Shown piece after piece: positions 10,641 through 21,189 of a stretch of DNA of 64,000 nt. Made by a program: the position numbers and the translations under genes. Source of the stretch: Astragalus membranaceus. Taxonomy: Eukaryota; Streptophyta; Magnoliopsida; Fabales; Fabaceae. The stretch's first letter is position 1, and each line of letters opens with the position of its first letter. The notes beneath the pieces are model-generated. The model saw nothing but the letters and a program-made list of their open reading frames with translations, was not told the DNA's origin and searched no databases. Location: contig CM076848.1 in assembly GCA_039519185.1 (NCBI GenBank), positions 124,070,371 through 124,134,370 on the forward strand, written 5' to 3'.

Positions 10641-12555
10641 CGTTCAGAACATTGGCGATCACAGTGGGCATGATTTGCAAGCAAATTCATGAGAACATAG
10701 GGCATGATTTGCAAGCAAATTCATGAGAACAACAAGTTTTAAGCAAACAAACATCATAATCAAGGTTCAATTCCAAGTAATTGCAAGATTAGACAACCAA
10801 CTCATCAAAAATCTCATAAACCCTAACTTCTTTGAAACATGCGAAACTAACATAAACCCTAAATCTCATTTTATTCATGGAAACACAAGATAATGCAAGA
10901 GAACAACATAGATTAAACTTTTGGCAAGGATTCACATGATCAAGCAAAGAAATGCATAACAATCACCCAAACCCTAATTTTCCTCTAATATGCGAAATGA
11001 AATAAGCTTCAAATTATCATTTTATTCATGAAAACAACAAGAAATGAGTGAAATAACAACAACACACAATTTATTCTAAAGGAGAGAAGCATTCCAAGCA
11101 CCCAAGCCTCCCAAAGTGTTTGTCAAGATACTTGAAATACATCTCTCACTCAACAACAACAACTATGCTAACATTATGACATTAAAATGCAATGGGATGC
11201 CAAAATGAAGTGATGATTTACATCATTGATGCTAAAATTGGAAGATGATGCTAGGTTTTAAAGTATACCTCAACTCCAAGCTAGAATAAGGAAGGAAATG
11301 AGATGAATGAATGCAAAACCCCTTTAATCTACTCTTCACTCTTCAACTTTGAACTTGATCCTTGAATTTGAAGGTGGATCTTTGAGAAGAATGCAAGAAG
11401 GATGGAAGATTTAGTGTAGGAAAGGTGTTTTAATGGATGATTGAGTGAAGAAATTGAAAACGATGAGGTGAGGGAGAGGAGGAGGTATTCGGCCAAGGAG
11501 AGGAGGAAGTAGAGGTTTTTGTGCAAAAAATGAACTTCCTTGCATTTTGGGAGAGTAGGCTCATATATGGTCTTGGGTGAAATTAAGGTTAAGGGTAGAA
11601 TAGGAATGGGATGTTCTATTTTAAGTAAGTTTGCAATTTCTTATGAAGGAGTGAGTGTGAAAGGATGGTGTCATTTACAAAAAAGGGGTATGAATCTACA
11701 TGAGAGTGTGTGGGAATTAGGGATGTGTATGAAATGGGTAGGATTAAGGATAGTACAAGAATATTCTTAAGGAATATTTGTATAATAGAAGAGTGTGGAA
11801 GAAATTGTGGAGAGAGAGAGAGGGAATTCGGCTATGACAACAAAAATAGGGAGGGAAAATTGCTTCTCCTTTTTGGTCTTGTCTTATTGAGGACACTTTG
11901 TACTTTCTATTTGAATTTTGAATTTTTGGGCATGCAAATGATAATGCACCTATTGAAAATGTGTCACATATTTTTGGGCACCATAAAAATATCCCTCTAA
12001 TTATTCATGACAATAAAAGTTGTCATTTAATAATCGGGGAATATTTAATGGTCCTTTTTCAGCTTTCTTGTGCAATAAAAATGGGAAAAATGCCTTTTAA
12101 TTATTTTGAACTAGGATTTTCTTCCAAAAAATTATACGAAAATTATCCTTGATAGAATAAATTTATTTTTCATCCTTGACTTGGTTTAGTTCAAAAATAA
12201 TTAACTTGCTCTCATTTGAATGCCCACAGATATTGAAACATGCACTATTTTATTCCCTAAAATTCTCAAAAATTAATAAAAATGTTTTTTTTTGGGTGCC
12301 AAAAATTAATAACGATCAATAAATGGCCTTTTTAAAGATTAAAATGCATGCCAAATGGCAAGGGCAAAAGGGAAGCTCACACAGTTACGACTGGCGCGTG
12401 CGCGTAATTCACATAAAAATGCGAGATAGGGGACAAATACACATAAATGCGAAAGTCCATTAACCTACACAATTTATGAATTACCCTTATTGTTTCCATT
12501 TTTGTTTGAGAAAAAAAAAAGTTTTGACTTGGGCGGACAAAATTAGGGTATGACA
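10641..12555 (-). repeat. LTR-type segment, minus orientation, related to 1466-2200
   Basis: On the minus strand it starts TGTCATACCCTAATTTTGTC at 12555, has a TATA-like ATATATG near 11563, then a pyrimidine-rich leader. From about 11420 leftward it is similar to plus-strand 1466-1620. A 32-bp unit (GGGCATGATTTGCAAGCAAA, then TTCATGAGAACA) is tandemly doubled at about 10667-10731. No gene is supported; ORFs of 60-100 codons here are AT-rich noise. Confidence 0.45.
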
Positions 12556-13863
12556 GCGCTTTCTTACTTCGACCGAGTGTCTGGACGCCAAAGATCCAGA
12601 AACTTTGAAGCTGATTGGGGAGGTGGCCGCCCATGGTAAAGAGGGGCTTATTAACACTAAGTCCATGGTGGTTGCAGGCTCCAGTTATGCTCTTCGTGAA
12701 GTTTCGAGAATGAATATGATCGACCGTTTATGTTTCTTTATTCTGCTTGTTCCTTTTGTTTGCTAATTGTCTCTTGGTTCCTTTTTTGCAGGTACTATGG
12801 CGCCGAAATATGCCTACCTTTCTCTTTTGAGAGCAACTCGGGCTAAGAAGGCCAGTCCTTCAACTGCACCCCTCTGGGCGTGGTGACTGAGAAAGATCTT
12901 GGGAAAGACACTACTATTGTTGCTGCTGATCTTGCGTCCGAGACCAGCGAGGTCGTGTTGGTGACCATAGCAGCAAGCATCATTCGGAGGGTGGTGACAG
13001 TCAAGGTCGTCAGAAAAAATCCAAGAAGGGCAAGAAGAGTCATAAAGAGAAAGTTCCCGAGGGCGTAGTGAATGAATTCAGCACGGCCGACTTGGAAACC
13101 TTGAAGAGGTATCCCTTTTCCTTTTTGCCTAAAGTCTGTGAATTGGGAACTTTGCTGCCGGAGAGGGAGGCAGAGAGGAAGAAACAGGTAGAAGGTAATA
13201 CTTCTGTTTTTGCGTCTTGGCTGGAATCTGGCCTCTTGAAGGATTTCGATTTTGATAAATGGAATTTTGACTCTATAGAGTATGTTGTGCTGAAGAAAGG
13301 GCGGGACGACGCACTCGGAGAACTCAACACTTTGAAGGGTTCTGTTGCGTCTCTTGAAAAGAAGAATGGGGAACTTGCTAAATCGGCTGAGGTATCTTCT
13401 CGCACCATCGAAGACCTTTGCAAAGAAGTGGGTTCTCTGCACACTGCTCGGGACAAGGCTATTAGGGACGTTGCTCTCCTTTGAACTAAAATTAGGAATG
13501 CTGACAAAAAGATTACCGGGCTGACTTCTGCTTTGAAATCCAAGGAAGCTGGGCTGTCGAAGTTGATTTCTGATTCGTCGTCCACAATAAGCCAGTTGAC
13601 GAAAGAATGAGATAAAGCTTTGCAGATTGAGGCGGACATTGCAGTTGTAGCGAAGATAGTTGGTGAGGAGTGTTTTGCCAAAGTTGTTGAGCAGATTCAC
13701 TGTTTGAACCCAGACCTAGCCATTAAGACTGAGGGTATGAACATCCTTCTAAATCTAGTTGGAGGGCAGTTGGTAGAGATGGCACTTGAAAGGAACACCA
13801 ATGAAAATGCCGATGAGAATGCCGATATCGACATTGACCATGCCTCATCGTCTTCAACTTAGC
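12556..13863 (+). pseudogene. Broken coiled-coil protein of plant retroelement type
   Basis: A broken plus-strand gene. An open stretch at about 12578-12730 (DAKDPETLKLIGEVAAHGKE) ends before an intron-like segment closing with TTTTTTGCAG at 12791. A basic stretch (KKSKKGKKSHKEK) precedes 13068. The largest piece, 13068-13484, encodes EFSTADLETLKRYPFSFLPK and a heptad-rich helix, and stops at 13482. The frame continues through a second stop at 13607 to KVVEQIHCLNPDLAIKTEGM and an Asn/Asp/Ser-rich tail ending at 13863. The layout resembles the coiled-coil proteins annotated as putative gypsy-type transposon in plants, or an extra ORF of Tat/Ogre elements. That family call is from memory. The 285- and 213-codon minus ORFs are shadows. 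Confidence 0.45.
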
Positions 13864-14790
13864 CTGCAATTCTGAAAAACAACAACATGGATTGGGTGAG
13901 ACAACTTGTCTCAGTGAGTTATATCGAGACCCCTTACTAACTCTCTCGGTTCAATTATGGTTGATTCATTATTCTAAATTCATAACTCATAGTCTTCCTA
14001 TTTGACTATGTGGCTAACATAAACGTTGTCCTCATAACCCTCATAAGCAGTTACAAGAGGCAACACATGAACAATGAACAATGATTTTTAGCATGTCACC
14101 GGTCACTTGGCAAAATAAGCTCCCGGTGAACCCAATCCACTAATCGCTAGTGGGCAAACCTCATGGGGCCTAGGTTCATAGGGCTCATGACTTCCCCTCC
14201 CCTAGCACACTAAACTGAAATAGGGTCGTCACCCTAACCTGACGTATATATTTTAATATACCTTAAACAATGAGCAGTGAACAATGATCTGTGAACATGA
14301 CAGTGAGCTGAGCATAACAATGAATTTAAACATAACATGGTCTTGATACTAACATGAACTAATTACTAACTTGGTCTTATCGTTAAGTGATCTCACACGG
14401 CTTACTAAGGTTGTTAACTTGACTTATACTTATCCATTATTCAAACCAAATCATAATGTATCACCCACAGTCAACATTATGATAACATAACCTAATCATA
14501 ATCAATCATAACCAAACTCATGGAAATATCATCATAACATCATACAATTCAGATTACATGGTTAGTTAGGCCTTTTAATAAGCTTTCTAACGCACCTGAG
14601 AACAATTAAATTGGACCACCGGATCAAAAGTTATAGCGAAAACAAAATCATTAGGGTTTGCAGAAAAATAACACTGCGTCGCGACGCGAACAGATTCCGT
14701 CGCGACGCGAAAAGTAACAGAAAGATTTTTCGTTGCAATTTAATTCATGGTCGCGATGCACAATGAACAATGATTTTTAGCATGTCACCA
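13864..14790 (-). repeat. Decayed LTR fragment related to the 45985/57358 LTR family
   Basis: On the minus strand it carries the same landmarks in order as the LTRs at 49330-49720 and 59005-59420: GACGACCC-like, GGGGAAGTCATGAGCCC, GATTGGGTTCACCGGGA, TAAGGGGTCTCGATA, ACTCACTGAGA, and a pyrimidine tract ending CAG near 13875. A block with CGTCGCGACGCGA is at 14676-14702. The 28-bp stretch CAATGAACAATGATTTTTAG (then CATGTCACC) occurs at 14075 and 14762, the second at the junction with the Athila element. No gene is supported. Confidence 0.6.
14674..14760. repeat. GTCGCGACGCG palindrome repeats
   Basis: CGTCGCGACGCGA occurs at about 14677 and 14700, with a weaker TCGCGATGC at 14751. Each contains the 8-bp palindrome GTCGCGAC. 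The sentence-like spacing resembles the GCACGGGTCGTGC repeats of related LTRs. Confidence 0.6.
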
Positions 14791-14830
14791 GTCAATGCAC
14801 TATTCTTATTTTTGGTGGTTCTTTTCTTTG

Positions 14831-14929
14831 GTGCAGATGCACTTTGGTGCAGATGCACCTGTTATTTTTTTGTGAAGTGCAGAAGCACTGACTTTTTGAC
14901 GGTGCAGATGCACTTGAGTGTAGCTGCAC
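14831..14929. repeat. Cluster of five GTGCA-NN-TGCAC-type motifs
   Basis: GTGCAGATGCAC lies at 14831, 14847 and 14902, with variants GTGCAGAAGCAC at 14877 and GTGTAGCTGCAC at 14918. All are in the non-coding 3' part of the Athila element. Confidence 0.8.
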
Positions 14930-15862
14930 TGGATACTACATTTCAAGACTTGTGGCATATATTGCCCTCCTCACTGACCTCCTTATGCATACTTTTTTCT
15001 TTGGTTTTGCTTTTCTTTTCTTCTTTTTCTTTCTTTTCTTTTGCATTTTGATGCTTTTCTTTTCTTTCAAACCAAATGCACTATTTGGAACAGGTTCAGT
15101 TTAATGATTTGGGTAAATATAGCAAGTTTATAACACTTTGAGCTCTTTTGTAGTGATTTTGGTAACCTATTTGCATTGACTACTCTAAGCTTCTCATACT
15201 CAGCCTTCGTATTCATGGAAATTCCCCCAAACTTATTTCTTTATGCTCTTCTATATTTTTAGTGAAAATTTGTTTTTGACCTTGGTTTACTAAAAATCCT
15301 CTTGCATCAGGTAGTTTTTCAAATAGCAAGGTTCTTTTTAAAACTCAGTTTTGATGTGTCAAAGTAATAAAAAATTGGTCATTTGGGGAAAACAAGGCTT
15401 CTTTTATTTTTCTTTCTTCCATCATTAAAAATCAGTTCAAAGAATGCACTTGGCTAAGTTTTGTGAAAAAGAATTTAAGCTGATCATGCTTCAAAAACTC
15501 ACAAATCGTACTTTGAACATAGAAACAATTTGATGCACCTCAAACTAAAACTAATGTTTTTGTAAAACCGTTTTCTGAATTTTCAAAAAGGAGTTTTGTT
15601 GATTGCATCATAAATTTTGAAATTAACACTCATATAGGTAAACAAAACATAAAAACACACATACGTACTAAATCATATAAGCACATGCATAGAATATTTT
15701 AAAGTGCTTCTCCCCCCCCCCCAACTTAGAGATGAGCACTGTCCCCACTGCTCTAAGTTGAGATTATAAAGTAATTGTGCATCAAAATGGGGAGAGTGGT
15801 TTAATACATGTGGGATAGCAACAAAATATATAAGTATATTTAAAAATAACAACATTAAAGCT
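14930..15862 (-). other. Athila 3' non-coding region with G-rich tract
   Basis: No gene is supported. Read on the minus strand, downstream of the env-like stop, GGGGACAGTGCTCATCTCTA leads into a run of 12-13 G (plus-strand C run near 15708-15721). Athila elements carry a comparable conserved stretch between the last ORF and the polypurine tract, as I recall. The rest is A-rich on the minus strand. Confidence 0.45.
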
Positions 15863-16451
15863 TTACTCTTTCTTTGCTCCACTCTTGATCCTTGAGCTTG
15901 ACCTTACAGCTGTATGTTTTACCTTATGCTTTGTGGCTTTTGGTTTGAGTGCAGCTGTAGGTGGTGCAGATGCACCATGCTCTTCTGTTGGTGATTTTGC
16001 AAGTGCAGATGCACCAGGTGCATATGCACTGACTTGTTCAGCAGCAGTTGTATCTTCTTTTTGTTGTTCTTTCTCCTTTGGTGGGTCCTCCTTAGTTGCT
16101 TCCTCCTTTTCAGAATCTTCTTCTTGTTTCTTGCTTTGTTCTGCACCTTCTAGTCCTGGAATCTCCTTCACACTGGTTTCATCTGCTTTCTTGAAAAATT
16201 TCTGGGTGTTGCCCAGTTCTTCTCTTCTCTTTTGTGCCAGCTCTTTAAGCACCAATTTGACAGTATCTTCTTTGTTCTTTGGTATGACCGTCACAACTGG
16301 AATACCTTGAGATGCATCTGCATTGGGTGTAGAAGCATCTGCTGGTATATCTGGATCTGCACTTTCTTCCTCAGAACTTGTTTTTCCCTTCTCTTCAAGA
16401 GGGTCTTCAGGAATAACCAGCAAAGATTGTTTTTTTTGACAAGGAAATAAC

Positions 16452-17039
16452 TCATTCTATTAATTGAGAAAAGAGAGAGCCTGTGGCATCATTACAAACA
16501 ACAGTGTTAACAGGTTGAGGGACATACCCCTTCCAATACATAATACCCAGTTGTTTAGCTAGACTAACAAGTGCATCAGCAGCTTGATTACAATTTCTTC
16601 TAACAAAGGAAATTCTAGAATTAGGTAACTGGCCTAGAAGAAAAATACAATCAGATACAATAGGCTCAATAGAGACATCAGTTTTAGATCCAAGGCAGCA
16701 GAGAACAACAGTTTCAGCATCACATTCAAACCAACAATTTGATAATCTTTGAGAAACATCCCAGTTTAAAGTCCAGCGAAGACACAGAGCTTCAGAGACA
16801 GTTGGATTGACCTTGCCATTCCAAATATTGGTTGCAGCATGGAGGACTGCACCAGTTGAATCTCTAGCAATCAATCCCCAGCCCGATGTATTATCCTCAA
16901 AACAACCAGCATCAGAATTAAACGTGGTGAGGCCAATAGGAGGAGCTGACCAGGAATTTGTGGGAGAGAAGTGGGATCGGGTCTCCGTAAAATTTGCAAC
17001 ATTGTAATCTTCAACAAAGTTTGCACTATCAGCTGCCAC
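16452..17039 (-). pseudogene. LINE RNase H domain
   Basis: A 195-codon open piece. LTTFNSDAGCFEDNTSGWGL and GLIARDSTGAVLHA give the first RNase H strands with the leading Asp. EALCLRWTL carries the Glu, FECDAETVV the second Asp, and VRRNCNQAADALVSLAKQ the C-terminal helix. This is the plant-type RNase H commonly found at the end of plant LINE polyproteins. It is the 3'-most domain before the A-tail. It sits in a 5'-truncated element and is not expected to be made. Confidence 0.75.
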
Positions 17040-18118
17040 AACAATCGGATTGGCCTTTTTTTTTGTTGAAAATTAGATTATTTCTAGCCTTCCATATCTT
17101 CCAAAGAGTAATACAAAAAATTTGTCTTGCTATAATATCATCAATAGTGATCCAGTGTTGCAACCAGCTCAAAAAATCAGAATGGTTTGGGATGTGAATG
17201 CCCAAAGGGGAGGAAAACCAAACTAGTTTAATCATGTCACAGTTCATAAACAAATGGCTACTGGTTTCAGAATTGGAACAACAAATAGGGCATTGAGTAT
17301 CAAGGGAAATACCTTTCCTCTCCAATCTGCTCCTAGTTGGCAGAATGTCTTTTGCAAGCCTCCAGATGAAATTTTTAACACAGTTTGGAGCTTTAATTTT
17401 CCAGATTGAATTCCATAGAGATCTGTTGGTTGAGCTTGAGGCTTCAGCAGTATTCCTAGCAGACTCCTCCTTCAGTAAATGATACGCAGACCTAACAGAG
17501 TAGAGACCATTCTTTTCCCAATGCCAGACTAGCTTGTCTTCAGGAAGCCTCAAAGAAGCAGGGATGTTCAGAATTTGTTTTGCCTCAAAAGGATTGAAGA
17601 TATTGGAGATGATGTGCCAATCCCACTGTTTGGTTTTAGTATCAATCAGAACTGGCCTCTGCAGGAAGCGAATTAACAGGGCTGCACATTTTGAATTTTG
17701 CCTGATCAGGCAGTCTATTGTCCTGCCAGATCTTCACCTTCTCACCATTCTCAATCATCCACCTAGCTCCTTTCTCAATAACTTCCTTAGCACTTAGAAT
17801 GCTCCTCCAAGCGTAGCTTGGTTGGAAACCAGTAGAGGCAGCTAAGAAATTTGATCTGGGGTAGTACCTGCCTTTGAAGACTCTAGCCATTAGAGAAGAA
17901 GCATCATTTAGTAGCCCCCAACATTGCTTGCCAAGAAGAGCTGGGTTGAAATCACTAAATCCTCTGAACCCCAAACCACCTTTAGATTTACCTTCACCCA
18001 TCTTACTCCAACTAATCCAATGTATATTTCTTTGAGTATCAGAAGATCCCCACCAAAACTTTACAATCATGGACTCAATCTCTTTGCAAATCCCTTCCGG
18101 CATTTTATAGCAACTCAT
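17029..18118 (-). pseudogene. LINE polyprotein: thumb/connection and zf-RVT domain
   Basis: Two open pieces in different frames. Piece 17642-18118 has KFWWGSSDTQRNIHWISW and GGLGFRGFSDFNPALLGKQ, the region downstream of the RT core in plant LINEs. Piece 17029-17553 has LYSVRSAYHLL, IWKIKAPNCVKNFIWRLA and a Cys/His cluster CPICCSNSETSSHLFMNC, the zinc-binding reverse-transcriptase domain. A frame change between 17553 and 17642 breaks the reading frame. Confidence 0.75.
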
Positions 18119-18246
18119 AATGTAATTAGGTATAGACTGGGCCTAGATTTTATCAAAGTCTCTTTGCCAGCTCTAGAAAGGAATTTTTCCTTCCACCCCT
18201 TAACCTTCTTCCAAACTCTATCTTGCACAAGCGAGAATACCTCCTT

Positions 18247-19047
18247 CTAAGACCTCACAAATACCACTGGAAGCCCAAGGTACTTGGTATGATGTGTCAC
18301 ACCCTTTATCCCAATCTGGTTACAGATAATTTGTTGGTCTTGGATAGGCACATTTCGGCTATATGACATGTCAGACTTGTCAAGATTCACCAGCTGACCC
18401 GAGGCAGCCTGGTATGAGTCAAGAATGTTCACAATAGAAGAGGCTTCTATAGCATTAGCCCTAGCAAAAAGCAAGCTATCATCCGTCAAAAGAAGGTGAG
18501 TAATTTGGGGGGCATTTTTGGCAACCTGGATCCCATGAATAGAGCTTTGTTGGCTTCCATGACCAGAGAGAACATTAGCACACAAGATGAACAAATAGGG
18601 TGGCAGGGGGTCACCCTGTCTAATACCCCTATCAGGATTGAAAGCTCTACTTGGCTGGCAATTTGTGAGCACTTGTTAGCTAACAGTATTGATGCAAGAC
18701 AGAATTAGGGTGGTTATGTTATCAGGAAAATCAGTTTTCAACAGAGCTACTCTTATGAAATCCCATTCTAGTCTATCATAAGCCTTAGGCATATCAAGCT
18801 TAAGAGCCATCATACCCCTCTTACCCTTGATTTTCTTTTTAACCCAATGAAAACATTCCATGGCAACCAAGGCATTATCAGTGATAAGTCTACCTTAAAC
18901 AAAAGCACTTAGCTCCTGATCAATATTACTAGGTAGGAAACTCTTGACTCTATTAGCAATGGTTTTGGTGACAATTTTCATGGTGACATTAAATAAGCTA
19001 ATAGGTCTGAAGTTTTTGGGGGAGGAAGGATTCTTACATTTAGGGAT
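18247..19047 (-). pseudogene. LINE reverse transcriptase core, 5'-truncated
   Basis: Read 5' to 3' on the minus strand: LIPKCKNPSSPKNFRPISL at the fingers, LKLDMPKAYDRLEWDFI with the first catalytic Asp, RGIRQGDPLPPYLFILC, then HLLLTDDSLLFARA where the usual F/Y-A-D-D box reads T-D-D. A stop follows SAFV at about 18897, and another lies near 18676. Sequence and order are diagnostic of L1-type RT. Confidence 0.8.
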
Positions 19048-19815
19048 AAGATTGTTTCTCAAAAATAATGTTAGTAGTTTGATGGATTTTCTCCATGGTT
19101 TGTGGTGGAGTCTTCTCTTGAGAAGGAATGGGTGCTGGTTGTTTGGTTGATTCTTTTTCAGGTTGGCTTTCTTGGTTGATGGGTGGTGGTGATGATGACT
19201 GTGGAATTGGTGATGGTGATTTAGAAGTTGGTGGAGTAGGTGTCTTCCTTGTGGATGGTGATGTTGATTTTTTTGGCTAAGGGTGGGTTGGTGGAGTAAC
19301 TTGGGTGAGAACTGGTTCTTCTTGGGATCCAGCCTCATATTTCTTTCTTACTATGTCCTCCATGCTCAAATGCTGATCCTCTTCTTCCCCACTCTTGCCA
19401 TTAATGTCAGTGGTGGTATCATCATCCTCCTCATCTTCATTCCTCTCCATTTGCTTCACCATTCTTGTCAATGTTTCATCCTCATCAGTATCAGCTAACT
19501 CTTCACTCAGTAATTCTTCCTCTTCTTCCTCAATTTTTTTCTTCTTCTCTGGATGTTTCTTTTTAGGCTCCCTCTTCCTTTTCAGGACCTTTTTCTTCTT
19601 ATTTTCCTTTTCACTCTCTTCTTTTTCCTCCTCATCTTCTTCTTCTTTTTCTTCCTCTTCCTTTTCTTCCTCTTCTTACTCTCCTTCCTCATTCTGAAAG
19701 ACCCATGATGGAAACACTAGGGTTTCTAACTGAGTTGGTACCCGTGACATCTCCATCAACCTAAGTTGTAGCCAATCATGCTGCTCTTGCTGAAATTTCC
19801 ATACTGCCTGGTGCT

Positions 19816-19837
19816 TCTGCACTAAGTGCTGCTGCAC
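19816..19837. repeat. Pair of GTGC-NNN-GCAC motifs inside env-like ORF
   Basis: GTGCTTCTGCAC at about 19811-19822 and GTGCTGCTGCAC at 19826-19837, 15 bp apart, in coding sequence of the Athila element. Confidence 0.6.
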
Positions 19838-20670
19838 CAGGTTATTGGGTTCAGCCTTTATCTTGGTTCTCTCTTTCATTTCAGCAGATAATGGGCCTGG
19901 AGGGCACTTTCTCTGTTGATGCTCATTAGAACTAATTTCTACCCGTTGTTTCATGCATAACTCAGTGATCAAGCATGGAAAGAATAAAAATCTTTCTGAT
20001 TTAGTTGCACAATCTAGAATCTCTTTGTTAATGATTCTCCCTATGTCCACATTGTCATTGGTCAAGATTGCATCCAAGAGGATCAATCTATCTTTAGAAA
20101 GTGTATATGTGTGTGATGTAGGGAAGATTGAGCAATCAATAAACAAGTACCAATTTCATATTCAGTGTTGGGGATTTTATCCCATTTTGAGTTTTTCACA
20201 GCAATTCTAGACCTTACTCTTTCCATCTCTTTCTTTCCATACTCTTCAATTTTCTCTTCAAAATTAGAACCAGAGTAGACAAGGTTGTAATGGTTGTTAA
20301 TTCTATCAGCATCAAAGTAAACCTTCCTACCCCTAATTACATAATGGTCCAGAGTTTTACCTTTGTTGTTGTCCTTAATTCCAGAATAGAACTCTCTTAC
20401 TACTTGATCCAAGTAGAATGCTCTGTGTTGCACAAACAGATCCCAATGTAGACTTGAGATTGTTGACATGAAGTTTGGGTGTGCCTTCATCAAACTGTAA
20501 CCTCTTTCTGGTAGGAATTTCATTTCCCAGAAATGCGCATGATCAGCATCAATTGGTACTGGACTAGGTGTAGTTGCACCAACTTTCTTCTTTTGGGGTT
20601 GTTTTGATGTTGATCTTGTGCCTGTGATGTTCTTCCCTGATGTTTTCATGGCACTTTGATTGCGAACCAT

Positions 20671-21189
20671 TTTCTTTGAATAGAGGTTGAAGATGGTGTT
20701 TACAGAAAAAATTGGGGATTTGCGAGAGAGAGAAAGTGATTGGGGGTGTTTTACGGTTTTGTGAGAGAGGGGGTTACTGTGGGTGAATAAATGGTAGCCA
20801 TGGGGAGTTGGGTCAGTTTAAAGAGCGAATGGGTTTACTGGTTGGTTGATTTGATGTGGGTTATAGCCATTAGGCTTATGTAGATGCGCATGCAATGAGA
20901 CACGTGTGCCTTTAGGTGGGACTACACAACGATTCAGCCATTGATTATGATTACTTGTTTGTTGTGCTGGCATTTTTGAAGTTTTTTTTTTGCCCAAGTG
21001 GAATTTTTGAATTTGGTTGGTACAGTAGCACTGAGAGATTCTGAGGTGCAGATGCACCAAAAACCTGTGTTCCTACAAAACACTTGAAAACATCAAATTG
21101 AACAAAAATTGGAAAACTAAATATTTAATAACATGGGTTGCCTCCCATAAGCGCTTGTTTTAAGAGTCTTTCAGCCTGACTATCTCTTT
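20671..21189 (-). other. Spacer between pol and env-like ORF
   Basis: Non-coding on present evidence. It includes one GTGCAGATGCAC at 21046-21057 and the leader of the env-like ORF. The 80-codon minus ORF at 20818-21060 has no recognisable domain. Confidence 0.4.

Larger units (their letters stand above)
16423..19057 (-). mobile_element. 5'-truncated plant L1-type LINE with 10-bp target duplication
   Basis: The body lies between direct repeats AAGATTGTTT at 16423-16432 and 19048-19057 (plus strand). On the minus strand the element ends in an A-rich tail (8 A complementary to T at 16430-16437) that overlaps the repeat. Its 5' end is within the reverse transcriptase fingers, so ORF1, endonuclease and the RT start are missing, as is usual for incomplete target-primed insertion. 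The host env-like frame continues across the site once the insert and one repeat are removed. Confidence 0.85.
15863..20670 (-). pseudogene. Env-like / third ORF of Athila element, interrupted by LINE
   Basis: Starts at 20670 (MVRNQSAMKTSGKN). The N-terminal 200 residues (FLPERGYSLMK, DQVVREFYSGI, FDADRINNHYN) match the putative plant transposon protein domain found in the ORF downstream of pol in Athila-type elements. A frame change near 20120-20140 leads to a helical stretch (LILLDAILTNDNVD). Then comes a very acidic Glu/Lys run with one stop at about 19676, a Pro/Ser-rich part with one stop at about 19280, the LINE (16423-19057), and a C-terminal part at 15863-16423 rich in Glu, Lys and Ala with a basic end. 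Apart from these lesions the frame resumes exactly past the LINE. Calling it env is by position only; I see no clear signal peptide or fusion peptide. Confidence 0.55.

Noticed and set aside
12843..13700. 285-codon minus-strand ORF
   Set aside because: It is antisense to the coiled-coil retroelement gene. Its composition is that of a reverse-strand shadow, and it has no recognisable domain.
15001..15060. Polypurine tract candidate in A/G-rich minus-strand run
   Set aside because: No LTR start follows it, so it cannot be assigned.
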